From the NCBI RefSeq assembly GCF_014138625.1, contig NZ_JACJHY010000026.1:1-64000 (forward strand): a DNA stretch of 64,000 bases, given 5' to 3'. The position numbers and the translations under genes are program-made. The stretch comes from Aminobacter ciceronei (GTDB lineage: Bacteria > Pseudomonadota > Alphaproteobacteria > Rhizobiales > Rhizobiaceae). Positions within the stretch are counted from its first letter, which is position 1. The number at the start of each line of letters is the position of its first letter. Below, piece after piece: positions 56,315 through 64,000 of the stretch. The notes below the pieces were generated by a model. The model worked only from the letters and a program-made list of their open reading frames with translations, ran no database searches and was not told the origin of the DNA.

Positions 56315-57917
56315 GGATGCCCTCCAGCTTGCGCACCGGCTTGCGCGGCAGCTTCAACCTGATCGGCGCTTCGGCGAACAGGGCAGCATCCATCTGCTTG
56401 AGTTTGTCCGACACGATCAGCGGGAATTCCGACTGGTCGAGAATATGCGTCTGCAGTTCGACGCCCGGCGCGATCTCGGTCAGCACAATGCCTTGAGGCA
56501 TAAGCTTCATCACACAGCGTTCGGTGACATAGGTGATGTCCTGGCCCTGTTCGACGCCGCGACGCCCCGAGAAGGTGACATGCTCGACCTCGTTGACCAG
56601 CTTCTTGAGCTTGCCTTCCTTCTCGACCACCAGCTTGCCAGCCTCGATGTCGAGCTTGGCGCCGGCATTGAACATGCCGGAGAAGACGATCTTCCTGGCT
56701 CGCGCCGTGATGTCGATGAACCCCCCGGCACCCGCCGTCACATGTGGCCGGAAGCTGAGCTTGGAGACGTTGACCGAGCCGTTGCGGTCGATCTCGAGGA
56801 ACGACAGCAGCGAGGCGTCGAAACCCGCGCCCTGGAAGTAGGTGAACTGGTAGGGCGACGGCATAAAGGCATCGGCATTCGACGCGCAGCCGAAAGCGAA
56901 ATCGAGCAGCGGCACGCCGCCGACGGCACCCTGCTCGATCACCCAGGTGACCTCACCATGCAGCCCTTCTTCAAGCAGGATGCGCGGCACGTTGGCCGAA
57001 ATGCCGAAGCCGAGATTGACCGCGCTGCCGGCCTCGAGTTCCTGAGCGACCCGGCGGGCGATGACCTTCTGAAGGTTGAACTCGGGCACGCGGAAGCTGT
57101 CGAGAGGCCGCATGATCTCGCCTGAAATCGCAGGGTCGTAGAGCGTCTGCGTCGTCTGCTTCTGCTCGGGGTCGACGACGATGTAGTCGACCAGCATGCC
57201 CGGCACGCGCACATCGTGCGGGCGCAGCGAGCCGTCCTTGGTGATACGCTTGACCTGGGCAATGACGATGCCGCCATTGTTGCGCGCGGCGAGTGCCTGG
57301 TCGAGCCCGCCGAGATAGGCGCCTTCATGTTCGTAGGTCAGGTTGCCGCGCTCGTCTGATGTCGTTGCCCGAATGATCGCCACTTCAGGCTTGATAGCTG
57401 GGAAGAACAGCCAGTCCTCGCCCTCGAAGCTGACCTTCTTGACCAGCGGTTCGGCCGCAGCACGCGCATTCATGGCGCAGCCCTGCCGCTCGGGATCGAC
57501 GAAGGTGTCGAGCCCGACCTTGGTCATGACGCCCGGCCGCTTGGCGGCAGCCTCGCGATGCATGTCGAACATGATGCCGGACGGCACGTTGTAGGCAGCC
57601 ACCTCCTCATTGCCGATCATCTGCCAGATCAGCGGCGGCTCGGCGCTCGACGGCCCCGACGGATAGGAGCCGCCGATGATCGTCTTCAGCAGGCCCTTTT
57701 TGGCGATATGGTCGACACCCTTGATGCCGCTCATGTCGCCGGCGGCGATGGGGTGCAGCGTCGTCAGGTCGCGCGGATGGCCTGTAGCCTCGAAGCGTTC
57801 GCCGATCGCCTTCAGCGTCAGGTCGGGACAGCCTAGCCCGCTCGACGACGACACCGAGACCACCGCACCATCGGGTATCAAAGCAGCGGCCTGGGCGGGA
57901 GTGATGTGCTTGCTCAT
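56307..57917 (-). CDS. Family I CoA-transferase (YdiF/propionate CoA-transferase type)
   Basis: 536 aa single-chain enzyme with fused alpha and beta halves. The catalytic glutamate that forms the CoA thioester is Glu327 in VIEQGAVGG; the N-terminal half has VSVSSSSGLGCPDL and GLLKTIIGGSYP. It would move CoA from acetyl- or succinyl-CoA to an acid, preparing it for the hydratase. The ATG at 57917 directly follows the stop of the Gfo/Idh gene; an extension upstream to 58118 has no family support. Confidence 0.88.
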   Translation of the reverse strand: MSKHITPAQAAALIPDGAVVSVSSSSGLGCPDLTLKAIGERFEATGHPRDLTTLHPIAAGDMSGIKGVDHIAKKGLLKTIIGGSYPSGPSSAEPPLIWQMIGNEEVAAYNVPSGIMFDMHREAAAKRPGVMTKVGLDTFVDPERQGCAMNARAAAEPLVKKVSFEGEDWLFFPAIKPEVAIIRATTSDERGNLTYEHEGAYLGGLDQALAARNNGGIVIAQVKRITKDGSLRPHDVRVPGMLVDYIVVDPEQKQTTQTLYDPAISGEIMRPLDSFRVPEFNLQKVIARRVAQELEAGSAVNLGFGISANVPRILLEEGLHGEVTWVIEQGAVGGVPLLDFAFGCASNADAFMPSPYQFTYFQGAGFDASLLSFLEIDRNGSVNVSKLSFRPHVTAGAGGFIDITARARKIVFSGMFNAGAKLDIEAGKLVVEKEGKLKKLVNEVEHVTFSGRRGVEQGQDITYVTERCVMKLMPQGIVLTEIAPGVELQTHILDQSEFPLIVSDKLKQMDAALFAEAPIRLKLPRKPVRKLEGIHG

Positions 57918-57918
57918 G

Positions 57919-59960
<2,042 letters not shown>

Positions 59961-60009
59961 AACGATCCTCCTGGCGAGCGTCTCTGGCTCCCTTTTCCGA
60001 GTCCAATAA

Positions 60010-60023
60010 TTGGAACGTTCCAA
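60010..60023. promoter_or_regulatory. LacI operator O1 (perfect palindrome)
   Basis: TTGGAACGTTCCAA, 14 bp, with the central CG typical of LacI-family sites, 50 bases upstream of the lacI TTG. It should give autoregulation of the whole leftward cluster. Confidence 0.85.
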
Positions 60024-60230
60024 ACTGTCAAGCAAGGAAGAACGGCGATACCATCCTTTTCACATCGGCAGAACCCAAAGGCCTTGGCCACCAGAATGCC
60101 AGAATTGTACACAATTCGCGCTTTCAAACGATTTGTAATGCTATTTTGCCCTGAAACCATCCCAGCATATCGATGCACCGCCCGATCGACCGGCACACCT
60201 GCGCCAGGCCTCACAATTCCGGCTTGAAAT

Positions 60231-60244
60231 TTGGAACGATCTAA
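60231..60244. promoter_or_regulatory. LacI operator O2 (two mismatches)
   Basis: TTGGAACGATCTAA differs from O1 at two positions and lies 33 bases before the DUF993 start codon, so the same repressor should control the divergent gene. The sites are 221 bases apart, a distance that would allow DNA looping. Confidence 0.8.
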
Positions 60245-60276
60245 ATTACCAGATGCAACCGATCAGGGAGGAACCC

Positions 60277-61443
60277 ATGGCCAAGGCAGTGAAGCTTCCG
60301 CGGACAGACCGCTCGATCGAGACCTACACACTTGTCGGCACACCGATCGAACGACCTGAAGCCGCCCCCGTTTTCAATCGTATCGCCTACGCGGCTGCGC
60401 ATGTCGTCTCCGACCCGTGGGCCGACACGCTGCCCTGGAACAGCCCTGTAATCGACTGGGATGCGACCATGGCCTTCCGCCATCATCTCTGGTCGCTCGG
60501 CTTCAAGATCGCCGAGGCGATGGACACCTCGCAGCGCGGCATGGGGCTGGATTGGACGGGCGCGCAGGAGCTGATCAGCCGCTCACTCGCCGAAGCGCGC
60601 ACGGTGCCGGGTGCCGACCTCGCTTGCGGCGCGGGCACCGACCAGTTGCCCAAACAGGATGCCAAATCGCTCGACGACGTCATCTCGGCTTACGAGGAAC
60701 AGCTCGGCTTCATCGAGAAGCATGGCGGCCGCGCGATTCTGATGGCGAGCCGGGCGCTCGCCCATGTCGCGAAATCCCCCGACGACTACCGCAAGGTCTA
60801 CGGCCGCATCCTTGGCCAGGCCAAGGACAAAGTCGTCCTCCACTGGTTGGGCGACATGTTCGATCCCGAACTCACAGGCTATTGGGGCGGCGACCGTTTC
60901 GAGGACACGTTGCTGACCGTGCTGTCCATCATCACCGATCACCAGGACAAGGTCGAAGGCATCAAGATCTCGCTGCTTGACCAGGCCTATGAGGTCGAGC
61001 TGCGCCGGCGTCTGCCCCAGGACGTGATCTGCTTCACCGGCGATGACTTCAACTATGCCACCCTGATAGAAGGTGACGGCACGCGCCACAGCCACGCGCT
61101 GCTCGGCATCTTCGATGCGGTAGCGCCCCAGGCATCCAAGGCGCTGGCAGCCTTGGCCAACGGCGACCTCGCCACCTTCCGTGGCACCATCGAGCCGACA
61201 GTGCCGTTGTCGCGCAAGATTTTCGAGGCGCCGACGCAATATTACAAGGCCGGCGTCGTCTTCCTCGCCTGGCTCAACGGCCACCAGAGCCACTTCACCA
61301 TGCCCGCCGGCATGCAATCGGCAAGAGGTGCACTGCACTACGCCGACATCTTCCGCCTCGCCGACCAGGCCAATGTGCTCGACAAGCCTGACCTCGCTGC
61401 ATTGCGCATGACGGCGCTGATGACACAGTACGGCTTCGCCTGA
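60277..61443 (+). CDS. DUF993 family protein (aldolase-like TIM barrel)
   Basis: 388 aa. The sequence (PWADTLPWNSPVIDWDATMA, DLACGAGTDQLP, QYYKAGVVFLAWLNGHQSHF) fits the DUF993 family, usually labelled dihydrodipicolinate-synthase-like, of unproven function but found with sugar catabolic genes. It probably performs a retro-aldol or related C-C step in the cytoplasm. GGGAGGA lies about 5 bases before ATG 60277. Transcribed divergently from lacI with its own operator. Confidence 0.83.
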   Translation: MAKAVKLPRTDRSIETYTLVGTPIERPEAAPVFNRIAYAAAHVVSDPWADTLPWNSPVIDWDATMAFRHHLWSLGFKIAEAMDTSQRGMGLDWTGAQELISRSLAEARTVPGADLACGAGTDQLPKQDAKSLDDVISAYEEQLGFIEKHGGRAILMASRALAHVAKSPDDYRKVYGRILGQAKDKVVLHWLGDMFDPELTGYWGGDRFEDTLLTVLSIITDHQDKVEGIKISLLDQAYEVELRRRLPQDVICFTGDDFNYATLIEGDGTRHSHALLGIFDAVAPQASKALAALANGDLATFRGTIEPTVPLSRKIFEAPTQYYKAGVVFLAWLNGHQSHFTMPAGMQSARGALHYADIFRLADQANVLDKPDLAALRMTALMTQYGFA

Positions 61444-61447
61444 CCGG

Positions 61448-61942
61448 CTACATCAGGCCAAGCTGCTTGTAGAAACCGAGCGCGTCATAATAGTCGCTCT
61501 GGCTGGCGATCTTGCCATCCTTGACCGAGAACATCGAGGCGCCGGTGAAGGCAAACTTCTTGCCGGTCGCCTTGGTGCCGTCGGCCCAGTCGCCGGTGTT
61601 GGTGCCGGAGAATTCCCATTCGAACGACACGCGGTCGTCCTGCACCACGGGCTTGCCCTTCATCGTCCAGACGGCATCGGGTACAGCCTTCAGGAAATTG
61701 TCGATGACGCCGGTCTTGGCAGCTTCCTTGCCCTCGACGGGCTTGCCAACCGAAGCGTCGTAGTAGACGACGTTGTCGGCGAAATGTTCGGCCGCCTTGG
61801 CCGAGTCATGGGCATTCCAGGCGGCGAGATAGGCGTCGACGACAGCCTGCGGCGTGTCCTGCGCCAGCGCCGGCCCGATGGCTGGAGCCGTAGCGAGGAA
61901 TGCAGCAACGGCTGCGGATGCGAGAAACTGACGACGATGCAT
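61448..61942 (-). CDS. SnoaL/NTF2-like secreted protein
   Basis: 164 aa. Signal peptide with twin-arginine-like MHRRQFLASAA and a cut near ALAQ (about residue 28), then one SnoaL-like polyketide-cyclase fold (AYLAAWNAHDSAKAAEHFAD). These small barrels bind diverse ligands; no catalytic role can be named. GGAGG upstream fixes the start at 61942. Convergent with the DUF993 gene, 4 bases apart, and separated from patD by repeats. Confidence 0.82.
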   Translation of the reverse strand: MHRRQFLASAAVAAFLATAPAIGPALAQDTPQAVVDAYLAAWNAHDSAKAAEHFADNVVYYDASVGKPVEGKEAAKTGVIDNFLKAVPDAVWTMKGKPVVQDDRVSFEWEFSGTNTGDWADGTKATGKKFAFTGASMFSVKDGKIASQSDYYDALGFYKQLGLM

Positions 61943-61967
61943 GTCTTTTCCTCCCTTGTTTCCTTTG

Positions 61968-62001
61968 CCCCGTTCACGGGGAGAAGGTGGCCCGAAGGGC
62001 C
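61968..62001. repeat. RIME-like intergenic repeat with two hairpins
   Basis: CCCCG-TTCA-CGGGG (61968-61981) and GGCCC-GAA-GGGCC (61989-62001), followed by GGATGAGGG. This arrangement is a familiar interspersed motif of Rhizobiales genomes. Confidence 0.65.
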
Positions 62002-62098
62002 GGATGAGGGCGGGTACGACAAGCTGTGCTCCCTCATCTGCCTGCCCGTCCAGCCGGATCCCGCAGCCTGCGGCAGCGTCCCGGCATTCGCTGGCCTG

Positions 62099-62121
62099 CC
62101 ATGATGCCACCGGCATCATGG
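62099..62121 (-). repeat. Interspersed palindrome, copy 2
   Basis: CCATGATGCC-ACC-GGCATCATGG, a 10-bp perfect stem, followed by a second hairpin TTTCGCGC-TGC-GCGCGAAA (62123-62141). Related to the copy at 52631-52653 with compensatory changes. It lies 29 bases past the patD stop codon. Confidence 0.7.
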
Positions 62122-62149
62122 CTTTCGCGCTGCGCGCGAAAACGGCCGC

Positions 62150-63577
62150 TCACCCATGCGCGATCATGACATGGCGTACGGCGGTGTAGTCCTCCAGCGC
62201 GTAGACCGACATGTCCTTGCCGTAGCCGGACTGTTTCAGACCGCCATGCGGCATCTCGTTGGTCAGCATGAAGTGCGTGTTGATCCAGGTGCAGCCATAT
62301 TGCAGCCGCGCCGCGGTCGCCATGCCGCGCGAGATGTCCTTGGTCCACACCGACGACGCCAGGCCGTAGTCGCTGTCATTGGCCCAGTTGACCGCCTCGT
62401 CGACGTCGGAGAAACGCGTTACCGAAACCACCGGGCCGAACACCTCGCGGCGCACGATCTCGTCCTCCTGCAGCGCGCCGGCGACGACCGTCGGCTGGTA
62501 GTAGAAGCCGCCGCCCTCGCCCGGCTTGCCGCCTGTGGTGATCTCGATGTGCTTGAGCTCGGAGGCCCGTTCGACGAAGGAGGCAACGCGGTCGCGCTGG
62601 CGCCTGGAGATGAGCGGCCCGATCTCGTTTTCGGTGTCGTCGGCCTGGCCGTAGCGGATGGTAGACACTGCTGACGACAGGTCGGCGACGAGCTTGTCGT
62701 AGACCTTTTTCCCGGCGTAGATGCGGCAGGCCGCCGTGCAGTCCTGGCCGGCATTGTAGTAGCCGAAAGCGCGCAGGCCGCTGACCACGGCGTCGATGTC
62801 GGCATCGTCGAAGACGATGACCGGCGCCTTGCCGCCGAGTTCGAGATGCGTGCGTTTGACCGACTTGGCCGCCGCCTGCAACACCTTCTTGCCGGTGGCG
62901 ACGTCGCCGGTAATCGAGATCATGCTGACCGCCGCATGGTTGATCAGCGCATTGCCGACACTCTCGCCGCGGCCGAGCACGACATTGACCACGCCTTCCG
63001 GCAGGACCTCAGCGAGAATCCTGGCGAGCTTCAGTGCCGTCAGCGGCGTCTGCTCCGAAGGCTTGAAGACGACAGTGTTGCCGCCGGCGATTGCCGGTGC
63101 CAGCTTCCAAGCCATCATCATCAGCGGATAGTTCCACGGCGCGATAGAGGCGACGATGCCTACGGGGTCGCGGCGGATCATCGAGGTGTGCCCGGGCAGA
63201 TACTCGCCCGCCACCAGACCCGGCATCGAGCGCACCGCGCCGGCGAAGAAGCGGTAGCAGTCGACGATAGCCGGAATCTCGTCATTGAGCACGGCGTTGA
63301 TCGGCTTGCCGCAGTTGAGTGCCTCGAGCCTGGCAAAGGCTTCCGCCTCGGCCTCGATGCGGTCGGCGATCTTGAGCAGGTAGCCCGAGCGCTGCGCCGG
63401 CGTGGTCTTCGACCACGTCACGAACGCCGTCTGCGCTGCCGTAACCGCCGCCTCGATCTGCGCCGGCGAGGCCTCCGGCAGGCTGAGAATCGTCTCGCCG
63501 GTGCGCGGGTTGAGGATCGCTTCCTCGGTCTCTGTTCCCCGCTCGAATTTCGAGCCGATGAGCATCTGGGTGTCCAT
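62150..63577 (-). CDS. patD: Gamma-aminobutyraldehyde dehydrogenase
   Basis: 475 aa, very close in length and sequence to E. coli PatD (YdcW). Shared stretches include [41 protein letters not shown] and [18 protein letters not shown]. Catalytic Cys280 and Glu246 are intact. It oxidises 4-aminobutanal to GABA in putrescine breakdown. It follows an ABC permease gene of the polyamine type by 19 bases, in line with an import-plus-oxidation operon. GGGAG precedes the ATG. Confidence 0.94.
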   Translation of the reverse strand: MDTQMLIGSKFERGTETEEAILNPRTGETILSLPEASPAQIEAAVTAAQTAFVTWSKTTPAQRSGYLLKIADRIEAEAEAFARLEALNCGKPINAVLNDEIPAIVDCYRFFAGAVRSMPGLVAGEYLPGHTSMIRRDPVGIVASIAPWNYPLMMMAWKLAPAIAGGNTVVFKPSEQTPLTALKLARILAEVLPEGVVNVVLGRGESVGNALINHAAVSMISITGDVATGKKVLQAAAKSVKRTHLELGGKAPVIVFDDADIDAVVSGLRAFGYYNAGQDCTAACRIYAGKKVYDKLVADLSSAVSTIRYGQADDTENEIGPLISRRQRDRVASFVERASELKHIEITTGGKPGEGGGFYYQPTVVAGALQEDEIVRREVFGPVVSVTRFSDVDEAVNWANDSDYGLASSVWTKDISRGMATAARLQYGCTWINTHFMLTNEMPHGGLKQSGYGKDMSVYALEDYTAVRHVMIAHG

Positions 63578-63596
63578 GATTTCTCCCTTTCGAGGC

Positions 63597-64000
63597 TTAT
63601 TTGCCGGCGCCGGCGATCTGGTCGCCTTCGCGGGTCAGGTAATAGGCGGCAAGGATGGGCAGCAGGGTCGCGAGCACGACGACCATGGCGACGACATTGG
63701 TGACCGGGCGCTGGCGTGGCCGGACCAGTTCCTCCAGCATCCAGATCGGCAGCGTCTGCTGCTGTCCGGCGGTGAAGGTGGTGACAATGACTTCGTCGAA
63801 GGACAGCGCAAAAGCGAGCATGCCACCGGCCAGAAGTGCCGTGCCTATGTTGGGCAGGATCACATGCCTGAACGTCTGGAAGCCGTCGGCGCCGAGATCC
63901 ATCGATGCTTCGATGAGCGAGCCCGAGGTCCGGCGGAACCGTGCCACCGCGTTGTTGTAGACGACGACGACGCAGAACGTCGCGTGTCCCAGCACGATCG
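63597..64000 (-). CDS. ABC transporter permease (PotC/YdcV type), 3' part only
   Basis: Only the C-terminal ~134 residues lie in the window; the gene continues past the right edge. Three membrane segments and the coupling loop [20 protein letters not shown] with [16 protein letters not shown] place it in the spermidine/putrescine permease group (PotC/PotI/YdcV). Together with patD just downstream it suggests putrescine or a related amine as substrate. Confidence 0.9.
   Translation of the reverse strand, partial: IVLGHATFCVVVVYNNAVARFRRTSGSLIEASMDLGADGFQTFRHVILPNIGTALLAGGMLAFALSFDEVIVTTFTAGQQQTLPIWMLEELVRPRQRPVTNVVAMVVVLATLLPILAAYYLTREGDQIAGAGK

Overview
The window is a high-GC chromosomal segment of an alphaproteobacterium of the order Hyphomicrobiales (Rhizobiales), most like Mesorhizobium/Aminobacter or a close Phyllobacteriaceae relative. 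This rests on the company of genes rather than on any search: a Brucella-type Omp10 lipoprotein, CpdR, a cobalamin riboswitch on bluB, an alpha-r8/MmgR-type small RNA, a DUF459 SGNH protein behind a lytic transglycosylase, and a small heat-shock gene with an RpoH-type promoter and a ROSE-like leader.

Region 1 (1-2.45 kb, minus strand) is a three-gene galactitol-family PTS permease (IIC-IIA-IIB), uncommon in rhizobia, with no catabolic gene in view. Region 2 (2.7-34 kb) is mostly housekeeping: Omp10, a 5'-nucleotidase fused to LysM, ferrochelatase, a DAO-type oxidase, an SPFH/NfeD pair, TetR plus MFS exporter, KdsD, an outer-membrane barrel protein, BluB under a B12 riboswitch, GalU, a lytic transglycosylase, a DUF459 protein, GltB/GltD, threonine aldolase, Hsp20, a monoacylglycerol-lipase-like hydrolase, HisN-type phosphatase, the small RNA, N-formylglutamate amidohydrolase, CpdR, tRNA-Val(GAC), and a flavin monooxygenase/cupin pair facing an AraC regulator.

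Region 3 (35.2-44.4 kb) is an accessory catabolic island: an Asp/Glu/hydantoin-type racemase, a GntR/FCD repressor, a complete Dpp/Opp-type ABC importer (ATPase, binding protein, two permeases, second ATPase) and a cytosine-deaminase-like amidohydrolase placed inside the transporter operon. Three TGTATACAAT-like boxes suggest one regulon. It is followed by a glycosyltransferase gene broken by two single-base frameshifts.

Region 4 (45.6-61.4 kb) is a large minus-strand catabolic cluster under a LacI repressor: Gfo/Idh dehydrogenase, family I CoA-transferase, enoyl-CoA hydratase, aldehyde dehydrogenase, sugar ABC importer, two GMC flavin oxidoreductases and an SDR, with a DUF993 aldolase-like gene transcribed divergently from LacI. 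Matching TTGGAACGNTCYAA operators lie in front of both divergent units. The likely logic is import of a sugar or polyol-like compound, oxidation by GMC/SDR/Gfo-Idh enzymes and aldehyde dehydrogenase to an acid, CoA activation and hydration; the substrate is unknown. This is the best candidate for an undescribed pathway.

Region 5 (61.4-64 kb) holds a SnoaL-like secreted protein, a PatD aminobutyraldehyde dehydrogenase and the 3' end of a polyamine-type ABC permease gene that runs off the window. Interspersed palindromic repeats occur near 5.3, 52.6 and 62.0 kb.
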